A stretch of 64,000 nucleotides of DNA from JBCBTD01 sp039818825 (GTDB lineage: Bacteria > Pseudomonadota > Alphaproteobacteria > Geminicoccales > Geminicoccaceae). Shown piece after piece: positions 32,309 through 40,816 of the stretch. The notes under the pieces were generated by a model. The model searched no databases, had not been told where the DNA came from, and saw nothing but the letters and a program-made list of their open reading frames with translations. The translations under genes were made by a program, and so were the position numbers. The stretch is from assembly GCA_039818825.1 (NCBI GenBank), contig JBCBTD010000012.1, positions 1 through 64,000 on the forward strand. The letters are read 5' to 3'. The stretch's first letter is position 1; the number at the start of each line of letters is the position of its first letter.

Positions 32309-34000
32309 ATGTGGCGACGATGGACGACGACGGGCCCGGCGATCCTGGCGGCCACCCTTTCGGCCATGGGGGCGCTGCTCGCCGCCGACGCCCGCGCCGG
32401 CTCGACCCAGATGGTCGCGGCGGCCCACCCGTTGGCCGCCCAGGCCGGGTTCGACGTGCTGGCGGCCGGCGGCAACGCCATCGACGCCATGGTCGCAGTG
32501 CAGACGGTGCTGGGCCTGGTCGAGCCGCAATCGTCGGGCCTGGGCGGCGGTGCCTTCGCCGTCTACTACGACGCCACGTCCGGAACGCTCACCACCTTCG
32601 ACGGCCGTGAGGTGGCGCCGGCCGCGGCCACACCCGATTACTGGTTGGGCCCGGACGGCGAACCGCTCGGCTTCTGGGAGGCCGTCGTCGGCGGGCGCTC
32701 GGTCGGCGTGCCCGGCACGCCGATGCTGCTCGACCTGCTCCACGCCCGCTACGGCAGCATGGATTGGGCCGACCTGCTGGTGCCGGCCATGACCCTCGCC
32801 GAGGAGGGCTTCGCGGTCACGCCGCGGCTGGCGTCGTCGGTCGCCGGCGCGCGCGAGCTGGACCGCTTCGAGCCGACCCGCAGCTACTTCTTTCCGGGCG
32901 GCGCGCCGCTCGAGGCCGGCGACGTGTTGATGAACCCTGCTTATGCCGAGACGCTGCGGCTGATGGCGGCGGAACGGAGTGCGCCCTTCTACGACGGCCC
33001 CGTGGCCGAGGCGATCGTCGCCGCGACCACCGCCGAAGGCGGCATCCTGGCGCTCGACGACTTCGCGGCCTACGAGCTCGTGGAGCGGCCGCCGATCTGC
33101 GTCGAGTACCACCGCAACCTGGTCTGTGGCATGGGGCCACCCAGCTCCGGCGCGCTGACCGTTGGCCAGATCCTCGGCATGGTGGAAGGCTTCGACCTCC
33201 AAACCATGGGCTACGGTCCCGAAGCGGCGCATCTGATCGCCGAGGCGGCGCGCCTCGCCTTCAAGGACCGCGCCCTCTACATGGCCGATTCGGACTTCGT
33301 CCGGGTTCCGGTCGAGGGCCTGGTCGATCCGGCCTATCTCGTCGAGCGCGCGCTGCTGATCGACCCGATGGCGGCCAACCCCGACGCCGAGGCCGGCACC
33401 CCGCCCTGGGACGAGGGCGCGCTCCGGGCACCGCAGTCGACGCAGCCGGAGCACGGCACCAGCCACTTCGTCATCATGGACGAAGCCGGCAACGCCCTCT
33501 CCATGACGACGACGATCGAGAGCGGCTTCGGCTCCAGGCTGATGACCGGCGGTTTCCTCCTGAACAACGAGTTGACCGACTTCTCCTTCCGTCCCGAAGC
33601 CGACGGCCGACCGGTCGCCAACCGGGTCGAGGGGTCCAAGCGCCCGCGCAGCTCGATGAGCCCGACAATCGTGCTGCGGGACGGCGCGCCGTACCTGTTG
33701 ATCGGCTCGCCCGGCGGCTCAAGGATCATCGGCTACACGGCGCTGGCGGCCATCGGCGTTCTCGACTGGGATCTCATGCCCCAGAGCGCGATCGACCTCG
33801 GCCACGTCATCAACCGCGGCGGCGCTACCGACCTCGAGGCGGGCACGGCGGCGGCGACCTTCGCCGCACCGCTGGCGGAGCTGGGCCACGAGGTCAACGT
33901 CCGCGATCTCACCAGCGGTCTCCACGCCATCCTGGTCACCGACGACGGTCTCGTCGGCGGCGCCGATCCGAGGCGCGAAGGCGTGGTGCTCGGTGACTGA
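32309..34000 (+). CDS. ggt: Gamma-glutamyltransferase precursor
   Basis: An exported N-terminal nucleophile hydrolase of about 563 residues that hydrolyses or transfers the gamma-glutamyl group of glutathione in the periplasm. It has a signal peptide (GPAILAATLSAMGALLAADARA). The self-cleaving and catalytic threonine is in EHGTSHFVIMDEAGNALSMT. The small subunit also shows GGFLLNNELTDFS, RPRSSMSPTIV and GSPGGSRIIGY. I chose the ATG at 32309 because GGAAGGGAG lies six bases before it; a GTG at 32285 would add eight residues. The gene converges on the Ldh2 dehydrogenase gene with a nine-base gap. Confidence 0.95.
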   Translation: MWRRWTTTGPAILAATLSAMGALLAADARAGSTQMVAAAHPLAAQAGFDVLAAGGNAIDAMVAVQTVLGLVEPQSSGLGGGAFAVYYDATSGTLTTFDGREVAPAAATPDYWLGPDGEPLGFWEAVVGGRSVGVPGTPMLLDLLHARYGSMDWADLLVPAMTLAEEGFAVTPRLASSVAGARELDRFEPTRSYFFPGGAPLEAGDVLMNPAYAETLRLMAAERSAPFYDGPVAEAIVAATTAEGGILALDDFAAYELVERPPICVEYHRNLVCGMGPPSSGALTVGQILGMVEGFDLQTMGYGPEAAHLIAEAARLAFKDRALYMADSDFVRVPVEGLVDPAYLVERALLIDPMAANPDAEAGTPPWDEGALRAPQSTQPEHGTSHFVIMDEAGNALSMTTTIESGFGSRLMTGGFLLNNELTDFSFRPEADGRPVANRVEGSKRPRSSMSPTIVLRDGAPYLLIGSPGGSRIIGYTALAAIGVLDWDLMPQSAIDLGHVINRGGATDLEAGTAAATFAAPLAELGHEVNVRDLTSGLHAILVTDDGLVGGADPRREGVVLGD

Positions 34001-34009
34001 GCCGACCGC

Positions 34010-35089
34010 TCATCCCGCTTCGACGATTGCCCGCCAGACTTCGGGCGGCAGTGGCACGCCTCGGACCGTGCGCTCGGCCCGCAGCGCGCGCTCGGGATCG
34101 CCCGGCACCAGCACGGTGTCGGTGCCCGGCCGCGGCTGCGCCGCGCGCACCCAATCGACGAACCGGGTGACCTCGCCGTGGAAGTCGTTGGCCGGGTCGA
34201 GCCGTGCGGGATCGAGGAACACCGAGAGCATCGCGTTGGCGACCGGCGCCTTGCCGGGGCCGCAGGTGCCGCCGCCGGTCAACGCACCGCCCAGCAGTTC
34301 CATCATGAAGGCGAGGCCTGAGCCTTTGTGCTCGCCCATGGCGACCAGCGCGCCCGGCGCCGAAATCGCCGCCGGCACGTGGGTCGGATCGTTGGTCCCG
34401 TAGAAGTCCGACGGATCGTGCGACAGATGGCCGTCAGGGGCGATGATGCAGGCCGGCGGCAGGGTCTTGCCGCCCTTCATCGCGTTCAGCACCTTGCCCT
34501 CGGCGACTTTGGACGTGGCGAAGTCGAGGATCAGCGGGGCTTCGTCCGGGCGCGGGATGCCGACGCTGAAGGGTGCCGTCGAGAACCGCTTGGCCATGGC
34601 ACCGAACGGCGCCACCAGCACCGAGCCATGGACGTTGACGCAGTGGATCGAGACGAGCCCGGCGTCCGCGGCGCGCTCGGCCCACTCGCCGATGCGCCCG
34701 AGATGGCCCGAGCGGCGCAAGGCGGTGATCGCGACCCCGTGCTCGCGGCAGCGGGCGATCCCGAGGTCGACGATCCGCCGACCGAGCGTCTGGCCGAAGC
34801 CGTGGCCGCCGTCGGCGAGCACAAAGGCGCCGCCGTCGGTGACGGTCTCCGGCTCGCGCCCGGGCCGCAAGGTGGCCTCGTCCATCCACGCCAGATAGCG
34901 TGGCACGCGGACGACGCCGTGGCTGTCGTGGCCCGTCAGATTGGCCGCGACCAGCGACGTGGCGACGTTCAGCGCTTCGCCGGGCGTGCAGCCTTTGGCT
35001 TCGAACAGCGCCGCCACCCGCGCCGTCAGGGTTTCGACCGGTATCAGTTCCACGCCCGCCTCCGTCGTGTTTGGCGACGAGCGAAGCAC
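34010..35089 (-). CDS. Ldh2/malate dehydrogenase family oxidoreductase
   Basis: A 359-residue NAD(P)-dependent dehydrogenase of the Ldh2/YlbC/DpkA family, which reduces 2-oxo acids or cyclic imino acids. The conserved active-site block LTGHDSHGVVRVPRY (about residues 51-65) and SGHLGRIGEWAERAADAGL are present. So are VAPFGAMAKRFSTAPFSVGIPR, LDFATSKVAEGKVL and HKGSGLAFMMELLGGALTGG. Substrates in this family include malate, lactate, ureidoglycolate, sulfolactate and 1-piperideine-2-carboxylate, and I cannot choose among them. Confidence 0.92.
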   Translation of the reverse strand: MLRSSPNTTEAGVELIPVETLTARVAALFEAKGCTPGEALNVATSLVAANLTGHDSHGVVRVPRYLAWMDEATLRPGREPETVTDGGAFVLADGGHGFGQTLGRRIVDLGIARCREHGVAITALRRSGHLGRIGEWAERAADAGLVSIHCVNVHGSVLVAPFGAMAKRFSTAPFSVGIPRPDEAPLILDFATSKVAEGKVLNAMKGGKTLPPACIIAPDGHLSHDPSDFYGTNDPTHVPAAISAPGALVAMGEHKGSGLAFMMELLGGALTGGGTCGPGKAPVANAMLSVFLDPARLDPANDFHGEVTRFVDWVRAAQPRPGTDTVLVPGDPERALRAERTVRGVPLPPEVWRAIVEAG

Positions 35090-35098
35090 GGCCGTGGT

Positions 35099-35354
35099 TC
35101 AGTGGGAAGCGTCCGGCGCGCAGAACCGGCCGGCCGGACCGCCTAGCCAGACGCTTCCGAACGCCAGCGCCACCAGGAGCGCTCCCATCGCCTTCTGGAG
35201 CCAGAACGCTCGTCGTGGCGCTGGCCGGATGCGCCCGCACCGCCGCGGGCGCGCCTTGGGCCAGGGCCGCGGTGATGCCGCCACACATGCCGAGACAGTG
35301 GAGGCTGGACGCAGCGCCCAAGGTGAGGGCGACGAGAAGGAGCTCCGCGGTCAA
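35099..35354 (-). pseudogene. Broken TauE/SafE-like (DsbD_2) membrane protein gene
   Basis: The first frame encodes MTAELLLVALTLGAASSLHC followed by LGMCGGI, the diagnostic N-terminal membrane segment of the sulfite exporter TauE/SafE-like (HCxGMCGG) family. A different frame about 140 bases later encodes FWLQKAMGALLVALAFGSVW, which fits the C-terminal membrane segment of the same family. About 150 residues in between are missing and the frames do not match. This is the remnant of a deleted gene, left beside the dehydrogenase gene. Confidence 0.6.
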
Positions 35355-35541
35355 CGCTGGCCCGGGCTCGTTGGAAGCGACCGAGCGACGGTTGGGTGCC
35401 GAGCGCGGCCCTGCCCAGCGCGACGATCACGGCTGCGGCTGCCGCCCGATGTCGGCTGGCCCGTTGGTTGGTCGCCGACGCGCTCTGGTGTAAGCTTCCG
35501 TCTGGGAGACCAACACGTCGTCGAACGGAATCAAAGATCGC

Positions 35542-36306
35542 ATGAACGAGCCGTCGAACGAGGGCACGCCGCCCTTCGTGCGTGCGCGGCGTCGCTCCGC
35601 CGCCCCGCCGCCGTCACGGCGTCCACCGGCACGCGTCGACGTGCCGGCAGAGGCGCTGCCTGCAGCTGGCTACCGACAGAGCCTCGGCACTGGCGACGAC
35701 GCCACGCTGGCGCGGCGTTTGCGGCAGGCCAAGCGGGCGCGCCACTTGCGCGCCTGGGGTTCGCGCGCCGGGATCGTCGCCACTTCGTTGGTGGTGGGTC
35801 TCGTGGTCGGCGTGCTCGCTGCAGGCGTCGGCCCCCGCCTCCCGTCGTTCGACGAGGTGCGAGCTACGGTCGCCGAGTCCTTGCCGCCAGCGGCGGGTGA
35901 GGATCGTGTCGCCGGCGGCGACGCCGCGGCGGAAGCGCAGATCCTGGCCATGCTCGACGGCGGCGACGCGCTGTTCGCCGAGCTGGACGCGTTGGCGACC
36001 GCCCGCAGCGACGTCACTGGCCGGCTCACGGCCGGCAGCGCCGACCTCGACCACCGGACCGAGCTCGCCGGTCTCGAACGCACGCTCCGGGGGCTGTTGG
36101 TCTACACTGCGCGCGTCGCCGACGCCCTGGAGGATGACCGGAGCGACGTCGACTTGGCGGCCGGCGTTCCGTTCCCGGCTTTGGGCGAGTTGGATCAGCT
36201 GGAGCAGCGCGCCGCCAGTGTCACCGGCGAGGTTCCCGCCGTGCGGGCGTTGGCCGATCGGGCCATGCTGATCGAGCGCTTGCTCGACACGCCGGTGTCG
36301 CCTTGA
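35542..36306 (+). CDS. Hypothetical single-span membrane protein
   Basis: A 254-residue protein with a cytoplasmic Arg/Pro-rich N-terminus (about residues 1-70) and one membrane segment (IVATSLVVGLVVGVLAAGV, about 76-96). An Ala-rich helical periplasmic part follows, with probable coiled coil (LAGLERTLRGLLVYTARVADAL). No family is recognised. Preceded by GC-rich non-coding DNA and the pseudogene remnant; the next gene is convergent. Composition matches the genome average. Confidence 0.65.
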   Translation: MNEPSNEGTPPFVRARRRSAAPPPSRRPPARVDVPAEALPAAGYRQSLGTGDDATLARRLRQAKRARHLRAWGSRAGIVATSLVVGLVVGVLAAGVGPRLPSFDEVRATVAESLPPAAGEDRVAGGDAAAEAQILAMLDGGDALFAELDALATARSDVTGRLTAGSADLDHRTELAGLERTLRGLLVYTARVADALEDDRSDVDLAAGVPFPALGELDQLEQRAASVTGEVPAVRALADRAMLIERLLDTPVSP

Positions 36307-36331
36307 GCCGCGTTCGGCCGGCCGCGGCCGG

Positions 36332-36898
36332 TCAATCGCTCGCGAACACGTGCGCCACGCGATTGCGCGGTTCCACCACGCCTTCGGCGGTCGGCACCGG
36401 TAGCGGCCAGTTCGCCTCGATACCGGACAACGCTTCGACGTCGTCGGCAGTGAAGCCCGCGGCAAGGATCAGCTCAGCCACCGCGTCGGCGCGACGCTGT
36501 GCCAACCGGGAGTTCGCCGCCGGCGAGCCGGTCCGATCCGCAAAGCCGATGACCTTCACGCGCGACGTCCCCAGCTGGCGGATCGCAGATGCGGCGCCGA
36601 CCACGCGTTCCCGCTCCGCCGGGGCGATGCCGACGGCGCCGTTGCGGAAAGCGACGGCCGCCACCAGCCGCGGGGCTCCGTCGACAGGCGCCGGTGTTGG
36701 CGCGGCATCGAGCCCGCTGCTCTCGTTCGCCAAGCGGCCCAGCGCCCTCGCTATCTCGGCGTTGAGTGCCCGCAGCTCCGCCAGGACGAGCTGGCGCATG
36801 CGCGCCTCCGACGGCTCGGTTTGCGCCGCCGCCCGGTCAGCGGCGGCGGCGAAGAGGCAGCAGGTCAGTACGAACGGCGAGAGCGAGGTCCAGCGCAT
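36332..36898 (-). CDS. OmpA C-terminal-like exported protein
   Basis: A 188-residue exported protein: signal peptide (SPFVLTCCLFAAAADRAAA), a helical N-terminal stretch (EARMRQLVLAELRALNAEIARAL), then an OmpA/MotB-like C-terminal domain. The peptidoglycan-binding pattern appears as VKVIGFADRTGSPAANSRLAQRRADAVAELIL. The asparagine and arginine of the OmpA motif (NSRLAQRRA) are kept. Probably peptidoglycan-associated in the periplasm. It has no lipobox. Confidence 0.85.
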   Translation of the reverse strand: MRWTSLSPFVLTCCLFAAAADRAAAQTEPSEARMRQLVLAELRALNAEIARALGRLANESSGLDAAPTPAPVDGAPRLVAAVAFRNGAVGIAPAERERVVGAASAIRQLGTSRVKVIGFADRTGSPAANSRLAQRRADAVAELILAAGFTADDVEALSGIEANWPLPVPTAEGVVEPRNRVAHVFASD

Positions 36899-37027
36899 CG
36901 TTGAGCATCCAAGACGAGGGCAGCGCGCCGCGGTTCGCGATCAGCAACCTAGAGTAACGCCGCCGGGCTGCGTTCGGTATCGTCGAGTTGTTGGAAATCC
37001 TCGGGGCTGCTCCATTTGGGGTTGAAG

Positions 37028-38125
37028 ATGCAACGACGCGCCTTGGCGGCATTGGCAGGCCCTGCGGCGGCGGCACCGTTGCTGCTGGCTATAGACGCGG
37101 TCGAGGCGGCAACCCTTCCCGAATTGCGGTGGCGCTGTCCCTCTAGCTTTCCACCGTCACTCGATACCATTTTCGGTTCGGCACACACTTTCGCACGAAC
37201 ACTAGCGCTGATAACGGACGGCCGGTTCCAAGTCGACGTTTATCCGCCTGGTGAACTGATGGCTGCTTTCGAGGTGCTCGATGCTGCAGCCACCGGTACG
37301 GTCGAATTGGCACACACTTGTTCTTATTACTTCGCGAATCGCGACCCGGCTTTTGCCATCGGCACAGCGCTGCCGTTCGGGCTGAACAGCCGATTGCAGA
37401 ACGCTTGGCTGGAAGGTGGCGACGGCAATGCCGTGCTGAACGACTTCTACCGAACCCACGGTGTCGTCGGCTTGCCGTGCGGCAACACCGGCTGCCAAAT
37501 GGGCGGGTGGTTCAAGGACGACCTGACGAGTGTCGATGGTCTCCAAGGATTGCGCATGCGCGTCGCTGGCATCACCGGCTCGGTGCTCGCGTCCCTGGGC
37601 GTCGTCCCACGACCGCTGCCGGGTTCCGAGATCGTCCCGGCGTTGCAGGACGGGCGGATCGATGCCGCCGAATGGGTCGGGCCGTACGACGACGAGAAGC
37701 TCGGCTTCGATCGGGTTGCCAAGTACTATTTCTATCCCGGCTGGTGGGAACCGAGCACGACGCTGCACCTGTTCGTCAACGCCGAGGCTTGGGACACGCT
37801 GCCGGAGCCCTACCGACAAGCGTGCATCGCTGCCGCCGGTTACGCCAACGGCTACACGATGGCGAAGTACGACGTGCAGAACCCGGCGGCGCTGAAGCGG
37901 CTCGTTCAAAAGGGCGTCGTTCTCAGGCCGTTCCCGCGCGACGTGTTGGAGCAGGCCCAATCAGCGTCCGAAGCGATCTACGCCCAGTTCCGCGAGGAGA
38001 GCCCGGCTTTCCGGGAGCTCTTCGAGCACTGGGAGGCGTTCCGCGGCGACGGCTATCTGTGGTGGCTGGTGAACGAGATCGCCATGGACGCCTTCATGGT
38101 CCGCAGCCGTGCGACACGCGGTTGA
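37028..38125 (+). CDS. TRAP transporter substrate-binding protein (DctP/TakP-like)
   Basis: A periplasmic binding protein of 365 residues with a signal peptide (MQRRALAALAGPAAAAPLLL). The DctP-fold motifs are LRMRVAGITGSVLASLG, the conserved carboxylate-binding Arg in that block, and AAEWVGPYDDEKLGF. YYFYPGWWEPSTTLHLFVN strongly resembles the 2-oxo-acid-binding TakP group. I chose the ATG at 37028 over an upstream TTG at 37016. No DctQ or DctM permease genes are adjacent, so it is an orphan that must use a permease encoded elsewhere. Confidence 0.92.
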   Translation: MQRRALAALAGPAAAAPLLLAIDAVEAATLPELRWRCPSSFPPSLDTIFGSAHTFARTLALITDGRFQVDVYPPGELMAAFEVLDAAATGTVELAHTCSYYFANRDPAFAIGTALPFGLNSRLQNAWLEGGDGNAVLNDFYRTHGVVGLPCGNTGCQMGGWFKDDLTSVDGLQGLRMRVAGITGSVLASLGVVPRPLPGSEIVPALQDGRIDAAEWVGPYDDEKLGFDRVAKYYFYPGWWEPSTTLHLFVNAEAWDTLPEPYRQACIAAAGYANGYTMAKYDVQNPAALKRLVQKGVVLRPFPRDVLEQAQSASEAIYAQFREESPAFRELFEHWEAFRGDGYLWWLVNEIAMDAFMVRSRATRG

Positions 38126-38137
38126 ACGCTGCTGGGC

Positions 38138-38542
38138 TCACCCGTCGGCGCGGTCGAACGTCGGATCGACCGGAACGCCCAACGCGGTGACCAAGCCGTT
38201 GGTGCGCACGGCCATGGCGATGGTCGACAACAGCTCCGCATGCTGCTCGTTCGTCATCCCCTTGCCGCGTGCCGCGGCGGTGTGCGAGTGGACGCAGTAG
38301 GCGCAGCCATTGGCGACCGACACCGCAACGTAGATCAGCTCCTTCGTCAGCGGATCGAGGGCACCCGGTGCCATCGTCGCCTTCAGGTCGGCCCATGTCC
38401 GTTCGAGCGTTTCGGGCTGATTGGCGAGCGCGCGCCAGAAGTCGTTGACGTAGTCGGTGCCGCGCGTCTTGCGAATGTCGTCGAACACCGCCCGTGCCTG
38501 CGGCGACAAGGCGTCATCGGCCAGGATCTCGACCGTTGCCAT
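38138..38542 (-). CDS. Carboxymuconolactone decarboxylase/AhpD family protein
   Basis: A 134-residue AhpD-like protein with the redox motif CAYCVHSHTAAARGKGM (CxxC plus downstream His) and the upstream helix DPLTKELIYVAVSVANG. This layout indicates alkylhydroperoxidase-type or peroxide-detoxifying activity more than true carboxymuconolactone decarboxylation. It is divergent from pdxA and converges on the TRAP binding-protein gene. Confidence 0.92.
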   Translation of the reverse strand: MATVEILADDALSPQARAVFDDIRKTRGTDYVNDFWRALANQPETLERTWADLKATMAPGALDPLTKELIYVAVSVANGCAYCVHSHTAAARGKGMTNEQHAELLSTIAMAVRTNGLVTALGVPVDPTFDRADG

Positions 38543-38616
38543 GGTAGGCCTCCATTTCCAGTGGTGTTCACGCCGGCTCGGCTCTAGCAGAGCCGCGAAC
38601 CATCGGAGAAGTTCAC

Positions 38617-39633
38617 GTGAGACATCGCGTGGCGCGGCGGCGAGTGGCCTTGACCATGGGCGATCCGGCGGGCATCGGCCCCGAGCTCTGTCTCAAGCTG
38701 CTCGCCGACGCTGCCTTGCCCGTCCGACCGCCGGTGATCGGTGACGCGGCGTGGCTGCAGCGGACCGCGGTGGCGCTGGGCTGCGAGGTCGATGTTGACG
38801 TCATCGACATGCCGGCCGCAACGGCGCCCACCCTCGGTCGCATCGAAGTGCTGCAGGTGGGCAGCCTGCCCGAGTGGCTGCGCGTCGGGGCGGTACAGCC
38901 GGCCGCGGGTGCGGCGGCCTACGGCTACGTGCGGCATGGCGTCGACTTGGCACTTGCCGGTGAACTCGACGCTATCGTCACAGCGCCCTTGCACAAGGAA
39001 GCGCTCGCCGCTGCCGGCGTGCCGTTCCCGGGCCACACGGAGATGTTGCGGGACCATGCCGGCGTTGACGAGACGGCGATGTTGTTGGCGACGCCAGCAC
39101 TCAAGGTGGTGCTGGTCAGCATTCACGTGCCGCTCAAGACTGCCGTTGAAGCGCTGACCGAAGCGGCCGAGCTGCGGGCCATCCGTTTCGCGGCGGAGGG
39201 TTGTCGAGCATTCGGCATCGTCCGCCCACGGATCGCCGTGGCGGGCCTCAATCCCCATGCCGGTGAAGGCGGGCTTTTTGGCGACGAAGACATACGGATC
39301 ATCGCACCGGCGATCCGACGGGCGCAGGCAGAAGGCCTGGACGTCAGCGGCCCTTGGCCGGGCGACACCGTGTTCCTGCAGGCGCGTGAAGGCCGCTTCG
39401 ACGTCGTGGTGGCGCAGTACCACGACCAGGGGCTGATCCCGATCAAGTATCTCGGGCTCGAGGAGGGCGTGAACGTGACCCTCGGCCTGCCGTTCGTCCG
39501 CACCAGCCCGGACCACGGCACGGCGTTCGACATCGCTGGCCAGGGTCGTGCCGACTGCCGGAGCCTCCGCGCTGCTTTGACGACGGCCGTCAACTTGGTC
39601 GAGGCCCGACAGGGTCACGGCAGCGGCCGCTGA
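38617..39633 (+). CDS. pdxA: 4-hydroxythreonine-4-phosphate dehydrogenase PdxA family
   Basis: A 338-residue NAD-dependent dehydrogenase, GTG start, with the family blocks TMGDPAGIGPELCLKLL, TAPLHKEALAAAGVPFPGH and GLNPHAGEGGLFGDED. The metal-binding histidines are in GHTEML, IHVPLK and QYHDQGL. In vitamin B6 synthesis PdxA oxidises 4-phosphohydroxythreonine. PdxA2 paralogues instead act in catabolism of phosphorylated sugar acids. No pdxJ or ksgA is adjacent here, so the catabolic alternative is open. Confidence 0.93.
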   Translation: MRHRVARRRVALTMGDPAGIGPELCLKLLADAALPVRPPVIGDAAWLQRTAVALGCEVDVDVIDMPAATAPTLGRIEVLQVGSLPEWLRVGAVQPAAGAAAYGYVRHGVDLALAGELDAIVTAPLHKEALAAAGVPFPGHTEMLRDHAGVDETAMLLATPALKVVLVSIHVPLKTAVEALTEAAELRAIRFAAEGCRAFGIVRPRIAVAGLNPHAGEGGLFGDEDIRIIAPAIRRAQAEGLDVSGPWPGDTVFLQAREGRFDVVVAQYHDQGLIPIKYLGLEEGVNVTLGLPFVRTSPDHGTAFDIAGQGRADCRSLRAALTTAVNLVEARQGHGSGR

Positions 39634-39649
39634 GGCCGTCGCCAGCCAG

Positions 39650-40813
39650 TCAGAAGCCGCCGCCGAAGGCCCGGGCCGTCAGCATCACCGCGGCGACGAT
39701 CGCGACGACGCCGACGACGGCGCCCGCGATCTTGCTGATGCTCCACGGGCGTTCGCCGACGATCTCTCCGGACCGGCCGTTCACGAGCACCCGATAGACG
39801 CGCCCCATGAAGCGCAGATCGGCGCGCCAGACCGGCAGCAGTACCAGCTTGTAGGAGCGGTCGGCGTGACGCACGTCCATCGCTGCGATCCGTTGCATGT
39901 CACCGCCGATGTCCGCCCGAATGTCACCCTGGATGGTGTTGCGCATGATCGCCCGGGCGTCCTCGAAGCCGTCGGCCAACGAGCGTTGGTAGCGCTCGCT
40001 CTCGAAGCCAGCGAGGAAGTCGTCCTGGAACGACCGCGTCTCATGCAGATCGAAGCGCCGCAACCGCTGGACGAGGGGAGCGGGCAGGGTGGTGGAGGCC
40101 GGCACGAGCACATCGTCGAAGTGCCGGCGGACGGCTCCTGCGGCGTGCCGCCAGCGGACCTTGGGCACCTGTTGACGTTGCATCGTCCGCCGGCCGTTGA
40201 CGACCACGGGCACCATCACCGTCTGGTGGTAGACGTCGCCACGCTGTCCCCGGTAGCTCGTCTCCGTGCGGCTGTCATAGGTGAAGAAGGGGACGTAGAG
40301 ACCATGCAGCGCGTCGCGGCCGCGAGCTTCGCGGGCGACGTGGTTCGGGGCGAACCAGAGCTTCTTCAGCCATGCGTCGACGCGTTCGCGTGCGGTGGCT
40401 TCGCCGATCAGGAACGGCAGCAGGCCGTCAGGTGCGAGAGCGCCTCCAGGCTCGGCGACGACGGCAGTGCCACAGAACCGGCAGGGCCCGGCGTGGAGCG
40501 GAGGATCGAACGTGAAGGACGCGCCGCAGCCGGTACAGCGCGTCGACACCGGCTCGCTCGGCGGCGGTGCGTCGCCGAGCGTGGCGAACGCCGCGTCCAA
40601 GTCCTGCTCTTCGACGGTCGCCGTGCTCGCGCGGATGGCGTTGACGTGGCCGCAGTAGCTGCAGGTGAGCTGTTCGGTGCCGGGGGCGAAACCGAGCACC
40701 GCGCCGCAGTTGGTGCAAGCGAAACGCCCGTCCTCGTCGTCAACCGGCGCCGTAGGCGTTGGCTCGGGATCGGTGCGGCGAGCTCCCCACGGACCGACCA
40801 GGAGGTCGACCAA
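39650..40813 (-). CDS. Zinc-ribbon membrane protein (YdjG-like)
   Basis: A 387-residue protein with two N-terminal TFIIB-type zinc ribbons (CTNCG...CSYCG near residues 33-54 and CTGCG...CRFCG near 93-116). A large soluble middle domain follows (PFFTYDSRTETSYRGQRGD, KLVLLPVWRADLRFMG, then VNGRSGEIVGERPWS), and one C-terminal membrane segment (VVGVVAIVAAVMLTARAF). The layout matches the zinc-ribbon protein of the Bacillus ydj locus. It lies three bases after the SPFH gene and ends a four-gene run. Probable role is in membrane stress or an SPFH-associated complex; this is inferred. Confidence 0.8.
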   Translation of the reverse strand: MVDLLVGPWGARRTDPEPTPTAPVDDEDGRFACTNCGAVLGFAPGTEQLTCSYCGHVNAIRASTATVEEQDLDAAFATLGDAPPPSEPVSTRCTGCGASFTFDPPLHAGPCRFCGTAVVAEPGGALAPDGLLPFLIGEATARERVDAWLKKLWFAPNHVAREARGRDALHGLYVPFFTYDSRTETSYRGQRGDVYHQTVMVPVVVNGRRTMQRQQVPKVRWRHAAGAVRRHFDDVLVPASTTLPAPLVQRLRRFDLHETRSFQDDFLAGFESERYQRSLADGFEDARAIMRNTIQGDIRADIGGDMQRIAAMDVRHADRSYKLVLLPVWRADLRFMGRVYRVLVNGRSGEIVGERPWSISKIAGAVVGVVAIVAAVMLTARAFGGGF

Positions 40814-40816
40814 GAC

